DNA from: Billgrantia ethanolica
Lineage (GTDB): Bacteria > Pseudomonadota > Gammaproteobacteria > Pseudomonadales > Halomonadaceae
NCBI RefSeq assembly: GCF_021404305.1
Contig: NZ_JABFTX010000001.1
Span: 1,736,001 to 1,800,000, forward strand
DNA length: 64,000 nt
Reading direction: 5' to 3'
Shown here one piece after another: positions 18,272 through 28,849 of the stretch. A program made the position numbers and the translations under genes. The stretch's first letter is position 1. Each line of letters starts with the position of its first letter. Below the pieces are notes generated by a model that saw only the letters and a program-made list of their open reading frames with translations, searched no databases and was not told the origin of the DNA.

Positions 18272-19681
18272 TCAGCGTCGTGGGCCGCTATCGAGCGCTT
18301 CGTTTTCCTGCTCGACGGCCGGAACGTCATCCTCGCCGTGATAGAAGACGATATGCGGCTCGTCCGGCGGCGGCGGGCCGACCAGAGGCTCGGCCACCTC
18401 AACCTCGGGCACCACGTTGGAGAGATCCTCCATGTGCTCGTGCTCGATGGCGCCCTGCACCAGCTCCTCGGTGACGGTGAGCTCGGCACCCACCGGCGAC
18501 ATGGGCGTATTGGGCGAGAATGGCGCCACCGGCACCGGCGCCGGCCGCACGCTGCGCCGCCAGGTGAAGAAGCCGACCAGGAACAATCCCAAGACACCGA
18601 AGGCCCAGAACAGGCCTGCATCGCCCACCCAGGCCATGGCTGGAGAAATCAGCGGCGGACTGACCGTCGAGCCAATGGCGTTGATCAGCAGCAGTCCCTG
18701 GCTCATGCGCACCAGGGCCCCGGCCGGTGCGCGGTCGGCGGCATGGCTCACCGCCACGGGATAAAGGGCGAAGACACCGCCACCCAGCAGGAACAGCAGC
18801 GCCGCCAGCACCCAGGTGTGGAGCGGCAATAACAGCATGCCGACCGAGATCAGGGCACAGAAGGCCCCGATCATGATCAGCACGATCTGCCGGTCATGAC
18901 GATCGGACCAGCGCCCGATGGGGTACTGCAGCAGCATGGCGCCGAGGATCACCACCGCCATCATCTGCCCCACCTGTGCCACCGTGAGTCCGATGCGCTG
19001 TAGATAAAGCGGCAATAGCGTGTAGACGGCGGCGACCGCCAGGCCCGAACCGAAGCTGCCCATCACCCCGGTGGGGGTCATGACGATCAGCCGCATAGGC
19101 GAGAGCGGTTCGGCGTGCTCGATCAGCGGCGAAACCCGCGGAATCATCGCCATGGGCAGCACCGACAGCGAGGCCAGCATGCCGATGACCATGAACGGCG
19201 CGGCCTCGCCCATGGCATCGGTCACGCCGAGCAGCAGCTGACCGAGCACACCGGCCGCGTACAGCGAGATCATGTAGAGGGCGAGCAGCCTACCGCGCAC
19301 CTTCTGATCGCCCGAGGTGAGCAGCCAGCTCTCGATGACCAGATAGACCCCCACGGTGGCCCAGCCGCCGATCAGGCGCAGGCCGAACCAGGCCCAGGGG
19401 TCGAAGATCAGCGCCTGGAGCAACACCGTGACCGCCACCAGCGAGGCAAAGCTGCCGTAGGCGCGAATATGGCCGATGCGCAGCAGCAGTCGGTCGTTGA
19501 ACATCGCCCCCAGCGCCAGGCCGATGAAGTAGGCCGAGGAGACCCAGCCGATCACGACCGGCGATTCGCCGGCGGCGTCGAGCCGCAGCGTGATCAGCGT
19601 GGCCAGGAAGCCATTGCCGATACCCAGAATGAAGAGACCCAGCAGGGGAGCCAGGGCCATGGCCAGCAGTTGCCGCGACAT
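18272..19681 (-). CDS. MFS transporter (YcaD/UhpC-type) with acidic cytoplasmic tail
   Basis: A 469-residue protein with twelve predicted helices in the first 390 residues, starting MSRQLLAMALAPLLGLFILG, and the MFS loop motif between helices 2 and 3 (FNDRLLLRIGHIRAYG). The pattern resembles YcaD-like permeases of unknown substrate. After the last helix a tail of about 85 residues is rich in Glu, Asp and Pro (for example MEDLSNVVPEVEVAEP), with no recognised domain. Start 19681 is chosen because upstream in-frame residues are not membrane-like. Gene stands alone, ending in a terminator. Confidence 0.85.
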   Translation of the reverse strand: MSRQLLAMALAPLLGLFILGIGNGFLATLITLRLDAAGESPVVIGWVSSAYFIGLALGAMFNDRLLLRIGHIRAYGSFASLVAVTVLLQALIFDPWAWFGLRLIGGWATVGVYLVIESWLLTSGDQKVRGRLLALYMISLYAAGVLGQLLLGVTDAMGEAAPFMVIGMLASLSVLPMAMIPRVSPLIEHAEPLSPMRLIVMTPTGVMGSFGSGLAVAAVYTLLPLYLQRIGLTVAQVGQMMAVVILGAMLLQYPIGRWSDRHDRQIVLIMIGAFCALISVGMLLLPLHTWVLAALLFLLGGGVFALYPVAVSHAADRAPAGALVRMSQGLLLINAIGSTVSPPLISPAMAWVGDAGLFWAFGVLGLFLVGFFTWRRSVRPAPVPVAPFSPNTPMSPVGAELTVTEELVQGAIEHEHMEDLSNVVPEVEVAEPLVGPPPPDEPHIVFYHGEDDVPAVEQENEALDSGPRR

Positions 19682-19923
19682 CAGCGCGCCTCTCGACAGA
19701 ACCGAAGAATGTATAAAGGGAGAAAGATGGCAGAAAACGCCGTGGAACGCTGCCCATCGCCCTTGCGCTCGACCACTGACTGGCCAACGCTCGGGTGGGG
19801 CGGCGCGAATCATACGCCTGGCAGCGCCGGTGTCAAATGCTTAATCCGCTTCCTTTCACTCACTCAGAGCAATTCACCAAACTGAGGATAAAAAACAGCA
19901 AGACAGGCCAAAACATGCCTGCA

Positions 19924-20559
19924 TTAGCGCTTCTGCAGCAAGGCCACATCGGCGGCCGGAAACTCGACGCTCATGCCCAGGTGCTCGGCCAGCCACTCGA
20001 AGCTCGCCTCGCTGAAGAAGCACACATGAGTGGGGTCGAGAATGTAGTGCCAGCGTGCGAAGGCCTCCTCGCCGATCATCCGCTTGGTCATCAGCCCCAA
20101 CCAGCCGCCCGGTGGCAGCAGCGCCGCTAGACGCGCGAGCTCGCGCCCCGGGGCGAATAGATGCTCCACCACCTCGGTGGCGGTGATGAAGTCGTAGCGG
20201 CGCTCGAGCACGCCGGCATCGGGGGCATAGAACGGGTCGTAGATCGACATCGGGTGGCCTGCCTCCTCGAACATCAGTGACAGGGTCGGGCCGGGGCCGG
20301 CGCCGAAATCGAGGCCGCTGGCTCCCGGTGCCAGCCGATGCTGCAGCGGCTCGAACAGGCGCGACAGGAAACGTCGGTAGCCGGGGTCGTCGGGGCGGTT
20401 CTCGTGCTGATCGTAGACCGCCCGCTCCTGCTCGGGCGACAGACGCTGCTCGGGCGGCACGAAAGCCAGCCGGCAATTCTCGCAGCGGTAGTAGTCGCGC
20501 CGCGCATCGCGATGAAAATGGCGCGAATGCGGGCTAGCGCATAGCGGGCAGGTCGGCAT
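19924..20559 (-). CDS. Class I SAM-dependent methyltransferase with N-terminal zinc ribbon
   Basis: A 211-residue protein. The first 25 residues carry a CPLC...YRCENC zinc-ribbon pair, followed by a region of helices and the SAM-binding motif GLDFGAGPGPTLSLMFEE near residue 95. The segment YDFITATEVVEHLFAPGRELARL is the methyltransferase motif after the acidic loop. Such proteins methylate small molecules or lipids; target unknown. ATG at 20559 is preferred to 20574 because AAGGA sits 7 nt before it. Divergent from the VOC gene with a 54-base gap. Confidence 0.78.
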   Translation of the reverse strand: MPTCPLCASPHSRHFHRDARRDYYRCENCRLAFVPPEQRLSPEQERAVYDQHENRPDDPGYRRFLSRLFEPLQHRLAPGASGLDFGAGPGPTLSLMFEEAGHPMSIYDPFYAPDAGVLERRYDFITATEVVEHLFAPGRELARLAALLPPGGWLGLMTKRMIGEEAFARWHYILDPTHVCFFSEASFEWLAEHLGMSVEFPAADVALLQKR

Positions 20560-20613
20560 CGTCGTATCCTTCATGGCCTGACGAAAAAACACATCATAAC
20601 GAGGAGGCCGGCA

Positions 20614-21006
20614 ATGCTGTCAGGTCTGGACCACCTGGTCATCACCGTGACCGACATCTCCCGCGCCGTGGATTTCTATTCTCGCGTACTCGGGCTCGAG
20701 GTGCGCTATCGCGATCGTGAGCGAGTCGATCTGCTGCTCGGCGACATCGCCCTGCGCCTGCACTGGACGGCGACCGACATCGAGCCGCGTGCCGCTACGC
20801 CCACGCCGGGCAGCTTGGACCTGTGCCTGCGCAGCCTGCTGCCATTGGACGAGGTCCAGCGTCACCTCGAAGCGCTGGACGTGGAGGTCGAGCTCGGCCC
20901 GGTCTCCCGCCAGGGCGCCACCGGCCCCATCGAATCGCTCTATCTGCGCGACCCCGACGGCAACCTGCTCGAACTCAGCCGGCCGCTGAAAGAAACGCTG
21001 GAATAA
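20614..21006 (+). CDS. VOC-family (glyoxalase/bleomycin resistance-like) protein
   Basis: A 130-residue two-module VOC protein: first beta-alpha-beta unit MLSGLDHLVITVTDISRAV (metal His at residue 7), middle DLCLRSLLPLDEVQRHL, and end YLRDPDGNLLELSRP with the metal Glu. Length and pattern fit dioxygenase/glyoxalase-like metalloenzymes of the virulence-protein STM3117 type. The substrate cannot be inferred. GAGGAGG lies upstream of the start. Confidence 0.82.
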   Translation: MLSGLDHLVITVTDISRAVDFYSRVLGLEVRYRDRERVDLLLGDIALRLHWTATDIEPRAATPTPGSLDLCLRSLLPLDEVQRHLEALDVEVELGPVSRQGATGPIESLYLRDPDGNLLELSRPLKETLE

Positions 21007-21072
21007 TGGCCCGCTGGCAATGACGCGTATGACCGGTATCATTGGGGCAAATCGTGTTTGACTGGATGGCCC

Positions 21073-21447
21073 ATGAACGACAGCCCCGATAACCACAGCG
21101 TCATCGAACCAAAAGGCACTCCCGACATCACCCTGCCTATCGTCGTCTATGCCCTGCTTCTGGCCGGCGTGGTCAGCGGGGGGCTGACGGCCATCGTTGG
21201 CGTGGTCATCGCCTATGTCTATCGCGGCCAGGGTCCCCACTGGTTCGACGAGCACTACCGCTACCAGATCCGTACTTTCTGGCTCTCCGTGCTCTACTTT
21301 GCCATCTCCGGCGTGCTGACGCTGGTGATGATCGGCTTCGTGACCTGGCTGCTGGCCGTGGTGTGGCTGGTGGTGCGCTGCGTCAAGGGCATCAAGCGCT
21401 TGCAGGAGCACCGCGAGCCCGACAACGTGGATGCCTGGCTGATCTGA
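21073..21447 (+). CDS. DUF4870-family membrane protein
   Basis: A 124-residue protein with three hydrophobic segments and the DUF4870 signature WFDEHYRYQIRTFWLSVLY between helices 1 and 2. The family is widespread and its function is unknown. It ends three bases before the lipid A acyltransferase gene starts, so the two are likely co-expressed. ATG at 21073 is used; an upstream codon at 21058 is possible but without better signals. Confidence 0.78.
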   Translation: MNDSPDNHSVIEPKGTPDITLPIVVYALLLAGVVSGGLTAIVGVVIAYVYRGQGPHWFDEHYRYQIRTFWLSVLYFAISGVLTLVMIGFVTWLLAVVWLVVRCVKGIKRLQEHREPDNVDAWLI

Positions 21448-21450
21448 ACC

Positions 21451-22380
21451 ATGAGCGAGTCGCAGCCCCCTTCCGCCACCCTGCAAGGCCGCGCCATCGC
21501 CGCCCTGTGGCGCACCCTGGCCGGATGTCGCCCCGCCATGCTGTGGCGCCTGGCACGTGTTTCCGGCCCGCTGGTGCATCGTTTCAGCCGGCGCGAGCGC
21601 GAGGTCACCGAGATCAATCTCGCCGAGGTCTACCCCGAACAGGATGCCGCTACGCGCCGCCGGCTGGCCCGGGAGAGCCTGACCCACTCCACCGCCACCA
21701 TGCTCGAGCTGGGCTTCGCCTGGATGGGCGAGCCGCAGCGGGTAGAGGAGTCGATACTCGAGATCCACGGCCGCGAACTGCTCGACGAAGCCCGCGCCGA
21801 GGGCCGCGGCGTGATCGTGCTGGCCCCGCACTTCGGCAACTGGGAGGTGCTCAACTTCTGGCTCTCCAGCCATTTCCCCTTCACCGCCATGTACGAGCCG
21901 CCCAAGATCGCCGAACTCGATCCGGTGATTCGCCAGGGCCGTGAACGCATGGGGGCGAGCCTGGTACCGACCAATCCGCGCGGTGTGGCCGCCCTGCTCA
22001 AGGCGCTCAAGCGCAGTGAAGCGGTAGGCATCCTGCCCGACCAGGAGCCCAGCTGGGGCAGCGGCGTGTTCGCGCCCTTCTATCACCGCCTGGCCTACAC
22101 CGCGACCCTGCTGCCCAAGCTGGTGGCACGCACCGACGCCCGGGTCGTCACCGGCGTGGCCCGGCGCATTCCCGGACGCGGCTTCGCCATCCACTTCCTG
22201 GCCGCCGACGAGCGCGTCTATGCTACCGACGAGGAGCAGTCGGCCACCGGCGTCAACGCCTGCGTGGAAGACGCCATCGCCCTGGACCCGGCCCAGTACC
22301 AGTGGGAGTACAAGCGCTATCGCAAGGTGATCGAAGAGCAGCAGGGCGTGCCGAACCACCAGGAGTTTCGGCTCTACTGA
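21451..22380 (+). CDS. Lipid A biosynthesis lauroyl/acyl acyltransferase (LpxL/HtrB family)
   Basis: A 309-residue protein with the catalytic H-x4-E motif in APHFGNWEVLNFW (near residue 132), the positively charged YEPPKIAELDPVIRQGRERMGA stretch split by the family spacing, and PDQEPSWGSGVFAPF. It transfers an acyl chain from acyl-ACP to lipid A precursors at the inner-membrane cytoplasmic face. Length matches LpxL/LpxM (about 305-320). LpxL versus LpxM cannot be resolved from the sequence alone. Follows the DUF4870 gene closely. Confidence 0.87.
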   Translation: MSESQPPSATLQGRAIAALWRTLAGCRPAMLWRLARVSGPLVHRFSRREREVTEINLAEVYPEQDAATRRRLARESLTHSTATMLELGFAWMGEPQRVEESILEIHGRELLDEARAEGRGVIVLAPHFGNWEVLNFWLSSHFPFTAMYEPPKIAELDPVIRQGRERMGASLVPTNPRGVAALLKALKRSEAVGILPDQEPSWGSGVFAPFYHRLAYTATLLPKLVARTDARVVTGVARRIPGRGFAIHFLAADERVYATDEEQSATGVNACVEDAIALDPAQYQWEYKRYRKVIEEQQGVPNHQEFRLY

Positions 22381-22437
22381 ACGCTGCCGCCGCTAGTACG
22401 CAGGGGGGTGAATGCCTCAAGGACGAGAACACCATCC

Positions 22438-25400
22438 ATGATCCTCCCCAGGCCACTCAAGGCGCTGACATGGCTCGTGCTGTTTCTGGCGCTGCTCTAC
22501 GCGCTCTATCTCATTACCGCCAATGCCCTGCTCGCCAGCGCCTGGGGTCGCGCCCAACTCGACCGCACGCCGCGGCTCTCCCTGGAATGGGAGCGCGCCT
22601 GGACGCTCTTTCCCGGTCAGCTCGAGGTCACTCAGCTGCGCCTGGCCGGCAGTGCCGCCGAGCGTGACTTCACCCTGGCGGCCGAACGCGCCAGCCTGCG
22701 CTTCGCCCTCGCTCCCCTGCTCGACCGTGAAGTCGGCATTCGCACGCTGGAAGCCGAGGGGATCCGTCAGGCCAGCCTCGACGCCTATTGGCTGCAGGGC
22801 AGCGGTACCCTCCACCTGGCCGGCGTTCATTGGCGCGCCGGTGAGTTCGGCGCCGAGCGCGCCTCGCTGCAGCTGGACGAGGGCGCCGTGTTGCATGACG
22901 ACACCGCACTGGTGGAAGGCGTAACGCTTGACGCCGACCTGCGCCTGGCCCCGCTGAGGCTGGCCGAGCACCCCGGCGGCGCGGCGACACGCTTCGTCTC
23001 CGGCAGCCTCACGCTGGCCGGGCGCAGTGACGCCTACGACGTCTTCAATCCCTACCTCGCTGCGCTGGGCTGGTTCGAGATCGACGGACGCGGCGATCTC
23101 ACCGGCGACATCGCCATCGAGCGCGGCGAGGTGCTGCCGGGCAGCCGTCTGCGTCTGGACTCGCCTCGCCTGAGCGTGCGGCTCGACGAGCGCCACTGGC
23201 TGGAAGCAGGAGCGCTCTACCGCATCGACGGCTCCGGCGCCGTCGAGGTCGAGGTGGCACAGAGCGCACGTCTGGCGCTTGAGCTCGACGACATCGAGAT
23301 GGGCGAGGCGTCACCGCAGCCCTCGCCCGCGACCTCGGCTCGCCCCCTGCTCGGCGGCGAAGGGTTCCGGCTGGTGCTGGAGACCCCCGCGCTGCGCCTG
23401 CATGCTCCGCCGGACGAGCTGCAGCGTGCCGAACTGCACTGGCGCAACGCCGAGGCATTCGACATCGCCGCCCTCCAGCGTTACCTGCCGCCTCCGGTAC
23501 CGCTGACGCTGGAAGGGGGCACGGCCAGGTTGCAAGGCGGACTCAGCTACGACGCCGAGCGCCTCACCGGCGGTTTCGATCTCGCCGGAGAGGCCATCTC
23601 GGTGCGCCTCGGGGAGCAGCCGCTGACCGGCCGGCTGGGCCTGCACCTGCCCATCGTCGCACTCGACGTCGAAGGTGGCGCAGTGGACGTTTCCGGCACG
23701 CAATTCGAGCTCGAGGCGGCCGCCCCAGGCGAGGAGCAGCCGCTCAGCACTTCTCTGGCGCTGGCCACCGCCCGCTTTCGTTCGCCGCTGGCGTGGCGCG
23801 AACTGGACGACGACACCCTGCGCGATCGCGAAACGCCATGGCAAGCGGAGCTGGAACTGCGTGGCCATGTCGCCAATCTGGCCGTGCTCGACCCTTTTCT
23901 CAGCGGACTGCTAGACGGACGCGGCCTTGCCCTGCAGGGCGGCGGCCGGCTCGATGGCGTGCTTCAGGTGCGCGACGGGCAGCCACTGTCGGGCAGCCGG
24001 CTCGAGGTTCGATCCGAGGCGCTGGGCGCACGCCTGCTCGGCTTTCACGCCCGCGGCGACGGCCGCGCGCATTTCGTGCTCGGCCCCGGCGAGACCCACC
24101 CCGAGGCCAGCCTCGAACTCGTCTTCGGTGAGGTGGACCTCACCCGACTCAGCGACGGTCGCCGGCTGTTCCAGGCCGAACGCCTCGCGCTTGCCGCCAG
24201 CGCCGCGGCGAGCCCTCGGACGGCGCGCCCCACCACCGCCGAGATCGCCTGGCGCGGCGCGCGCATTCCCGACGTCAGCGTGCTCGATGCCTACCTACCC
24301 CAGGCGACGCCGCTACGCTTGCACGGCGGCCGGGCCGCCAGCGATGGGGAGCTCGTGATTACCGGGGAGCGTGCCCAGGGTCGGGCTACCCTGACCGGGG
24401 ATGCCATTCGTGGCCGCCTGCTGCAGGAGGCGTTCGACGGCGAACTGGACGTGAGCCTCGTGCTGCGCGACCTTCACCCCGCCCGCCAGCACCTCGATCT
24501 CTCCGGCAGCCGCCTGACCCTGAACGCCGCAACGAACGGCGGCGAGCCCCTGCGTACCCAGTTGGCGGTTCGCCAGGCAAGGCTCCAGGGCGGCTTCGAC
24601 TGGCCCGGCAGCGAAGCGCCACGCCGGCCGCTTTCCGGCACGCTGCGGCTGGATGGCCTGCTCGACCGGCTCGGCTTTCTCAACGCCTTTCTGCCCGACG
24701 AGCACGGCCTGGCGATCCAGGGCGGCGGGCGCCTGAGCGCCGACCTGCGCTTCGCCGACGGCGAAGCCATGGCCGGCAGCCAACTGCGCGTTCACTCCGA
24801 GCGGCTCGGTGCCCGCTTCCTGCACTACGAGGCCTTCGGCGACGGCACGCTGATCGTGACTGTCGACGACCCCGGCGCCGAACTCAGCCTGTCGCTGCCC
24901 CGCTTCGGCCTGCGCCGCCAGGCCGACAGCGGGGCACTGATCGAAGGCCGGCTGCTGGACTTGCACAGCCGGGCACGCCACTTCGATCTGCCCGAAGGGC
25001 TGCGCGAACTGAGTACGCGCATCGATCTGCCTCACCTGGTGGCGCCGGATCTGGCCGCGCTCAACGACTACCTGCCCCAGGGCGGCGCCATCGAGCTGCT
25101 GGGCGGCCAGGCGCGCCTCGCCACCCATCTGCAGCTCGAAGGCACGCGTGCCCGCGGCCGGCTGGCGCTGCACGCGCCGGATGCCCGGCTCGCCCTGCAC
25201 GAGCAGACCCTTGAGGGCGCTCTGCATCTGGAGACCCGGCTCGCCGACGGCGACCTGGAGAGTCTCGACTTCGACGTCTCCGGCTCGCGGCTCAGTCTCG
25301 ACGGCGTGCGCCTGGCGGACGCCGGCGGCAGCCTCAGCCACGGCTGGTGGGCGCGGCTCGAGCTGCCCAAGGGACGCATGCGCTGGGAGCGGCCACTGGA

Positions 25401-25833
25401 ACTCGACGCCCAACTGGAACTGGTCATGCGCGACAGCGGCCTGCTGGTGAATCTGCTCGTCGATGCCGCTCGCGAGCGACGCTGGCTGCGTGAACGCCTC
25501 ACCTTCGGCGAGGTTCACGGCGAGGCTCGGGTGATGCTGAACGACGACACCGTACGGCTGGAGAACCTCGCCGTGCAGGGCGGCGAGCGCCTGGAGCTGC
25601 TGGCCAACCTCGCTCTGCGCGACTCCCAGCTTGCCGGTCGCGCCTTCGCCCGCTATGGCCCGCTTCGACTGGGCATTGAGATCGACGAGGGCGGACGCCG
25701 CTGGCAGCTGCGCAACGCTCGCTCGTGGTACACCAGCGGGGTGCCCGCCAGCGAGCTGGTTCTGCCCGAGAGCGAGCTGGTGCTGCCTGAGAGCGAAGCT
25801 TGGTTCGAACGGTTGGACGTGCAGGTGGAATAA
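22438..25833 (+). CDS. Very large membrane-anchored beta-rich repeat protein (AsmA/YdbH-like, unassigned)
   Basis: A 1131-residue protein with one N-terminal membrane helix (about residues 8-28) and a long exported remainder. Six repeat units begin with LxxYLP/LNxFLP-type words at residues near 203, 346, 484, 616, 748 and 875, spaced 127-143 residues. Units alternate between two sequence types, giving ABABAB. Overall plan (helix anchor, long beta-rich body) resembles AsmA-like or YdbH-like lipid-transport proteins of the envelope, but I do not recognise the family. GTG at 22408 could be an alternative start. The C-terminus contains a short duplication, SELVLPESELVLPES. Confidence 0.7.
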   Translation: MILPRPLKALTWLVLFLALLYALYLITANALLASAWGRAQLDRTPRLSLEWERAWTLFPGQLEVTQLRLAGSAAERDFTLAAERASLRFALAPLLDREVGIRTLEAEGIRQASLDAYWLQGSGTLHLAGVHWRAGEFGAERASLQLDEGAVLHDDTALVEGVTLDADLRLAPLRLAEHPGGAATRFVSGSLTLAGRSDAYDVFNPYLAALGWFEIDGRGDLTGDIAIERGEVLPGSRLRLDSPRLSVRLDERHWLEAGALYRIDGSGAVEVEVAQSARLALELDDIEMGEASPQPSPATSARPLLGGEGFRLVLETPALRLHAPPDELQRAELHWRNAEAFDIAALQRYLPPPVPLTLEGGTARLQGGLSYDAERLTGGFDLAGEAISVRLGEQPLTGRLGLHLPIVALDVEGGAVDVSGTQFELEAAAPGEEQPLSTSLALATARFRSPLAWRELDDDTLRDRETPWQAELELRGHVANLAVLDPFLSGLLDGRGLALQGGGRLDGVLQVRDGQPLSGSRLEVRSEALGARLLGFHARGDGRAHFVLGPGETHPEASLELVFGEVDLTRLSDGRRLFQAERLALAASAAASPRTARPTTAEIAWRGARIPDVSVLDAYLPQATPLRLHGGRAASDGELVITGERAQGRATLTGDAIRGRLLQEAFDGELDVSLVLRDLHPARQHLDLSGSRLTLNAATNGGEPLRTQLAVRQARLQGGFDWPGSEAPRRPLSGTLRLDGLLDRLGFLNAFLPDEHGLAIQGGGRLSADLRFADGEAMAGSQLRVHSERLGARFLHYEAFGDGTLIVTVDDPGAELSLSLPRFGLRRQADSGALIEGRLLDLHSRARHFDLPEGLRELSTRIDLPHLVAPDLAALNDYLPQGGAIELLGGQARLATHLQLEGTRARGRLALHAPDARLALHEQTLEGALHLETRLADGDLESLDFDVSGSRLSLDGVRLADAGGSLSHGWWARLELPKGRMRWERPLELDAQLELVMRDSGLLVNLLVDAARERRWLRERLTFGEVHGEARVMLNDDTVRLENLAVQGGERLELLANLALRDSQLAGRAFARYGPLRLGIEIDEGGRRWQLRNARSWYTSGVPASELVLPESELVLPESEAWFERLDVQVE

Positions 25834-25902
25834 AGCAGAGGGAATGAACCAAATGGCCCGCATGGCTGGAAAGCGGCCGCTGACCTGCTAGACTGGCCAC
25901 AA

Positions 25903-26023
25903 CGCTTGACGGGGTGCCGGTGGAACCGGCTGAGATCGCCATACGACATGTCTGCTGCAGACGCGTCGTCACGGCGGGGCCCGTTGAACCTGATCCGGCT
26001 CGTACCGGCGTAGGAATCAAGCG
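25903..26023 (+). promoter_or_regulatory. TPP riboswitch (THI element)
   Basis: The closing stem is CGCTTGA (25903-25909) with TCAAGCG (26017-26023). Inside are the conserved THI-box words GGGGTGCC, GGCTGAGA, CCCGTTGAACCTGATCCGG and the 3' CGTAGGAA. This is an aptamer that binds thiamine pyrophosphate and represses thiamine genes, here tenA-thiC, which starts 91 bases later. The expression platform between 26023 and the start at 26115 was not resolved. Confidence 0.95.
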
Positions 26024-26114
26024 GTGGCCAGGCGCCAGCTCTCTCTTTCTTCAGCCCTGACCCACTCTTCCCCCCTTCGCCCGCGCTCCGGATCCGTTCT
26101 CACCCGGAGGCAAG

Positions 26115-26783
26115 ATGGGCTATCGCTTCACCGACCTGACCCGCGCCTGCCACGACGACTGGCGCGCCTACATCGAGCACGACTTCGTCCGCAGCCTGGG
26201 CACTGGCACCCTGGATGAAGGCGCCTTTCGCCACTACCTGCAGCAGGACTACCTGTTCCTGATCCACTTCGCCCGCGCGTATGCGCTGGCCGCCTACAAG
26301 AGCCGCACCCTGGCCGACCTGCGCCAGGCCCATGAGGGGCTCAAGGCCATCGTCGACGTAGAACTCGGCCTGCACGTGGGCTACTGCCGCGAATGGGGCA
26401 TCTCCGAGGCGGAGCTGGCCGCGCTGCCCGAGGCCCGCGCCACCATGGCTTACACCCGCTACGTGCTCGATACCGGCAACCGCGGCGATCTGCTCGACCT
26501 CCACGTGGCACTGGCCCCCTGCCTGGTGGGCTACGGCGAGATCGCCAACTGGCTCAATGCTCAAGACTCCACGGTACGCGGCAACGCCAACCCCTTTGAG
26601 GCCTGGATCGCCATGTACGAAGGCGAGGAGTTCCAGGCCGCCATGCAGGCGGAACTGGCCTGGCTCGACGCCCGCCTGGCCGACGTCACCCCGGCACGCT
26701 TCGACGAGCTCGTCGAGGTGTTCCGTGATGCCACCCGGCTCGAGATCGATTTCTGGCAGATGGGGCTCGACCGCAGCCTCTGA
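26115..26783 (+). CDS. tenA: Aminopyrimidine aminohydrolase / thiaminase II TenA
   Basis: A 222-residue all-helical TenA-family protein. Diagnostic pieces: HYLQQDYLFLIHFARAYA near residue 45, the catalytic-cysteine region ALAPCLVGYGEI, PFEAWIAMYEGEEF, and the C-terminal Glu in TRLEIDFWQMGL. TenA salvages base-degraded thiamine by hydrolysing formylaminopyrimidines to HMP. It is directly controlled by the upstream TPP riboswitch and is 41 bases before thiC, so salvage and synthesis of the pyrimidine moiety are linked. Confidence 0.92.
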   Translation: MGYRFTDLTRACHDDWRAYIEHDFVRSLGTGTLDEGAFRHYLQQDYLFLIHFARAYALAAYKSRTLADLRQAHEGLKAIVDVELGLHVGYCREWGISEAELAALPEARATMAYTRYVLDTGNRGDLLDLHVALAPCLVGYGEIANWLNAQDSTVRGNANPFEAWIAMYEGEEFQAAMQAELAWLDARLADVTPARFDELVEVFRDATRLEIDFWQMGLDRSL

Positions 26784-26794
26784 CGCTCCCCTGA

Positions 26795-28720
<1,926 letters not shown>

Positions 28721-28739
28721 GCCCTCGTTGGTTCTGCCC

Positions 28740-28772
28740 ACGCCGGCCCAAGTGGCCGGCGTGTTTTTTTTC
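28740..28772 (+). terminator. Intrinsic terminator after thiC
   Basis: A perfect 10-bp GC-rich stem (28740-28749 with 28755-28764, 5-nt loop) followed by eight T. Confidence 0.92.
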
Positions 28773-28849
28773 CGCCATAGGCGACATCGGGGAACGCTCG
28801 GATGTAGCCTGTAGAAACCGGCAAGGAGAATTGCGGAGGGAGCGAGCCC

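Noticed and set aside
20620..22359. 579-codon antisense frame across VOC, DUF4870 and acyltransferase genes
   Set aside because: It would overlap three well-supported plus-strand genes and has no recognisable domain.
24313..25863. 516-codon antisense frame under the repeat protein
   Set aside because: Low-complexity Gln/Ala/Val-rich product typical of reversed high-GC sequence.
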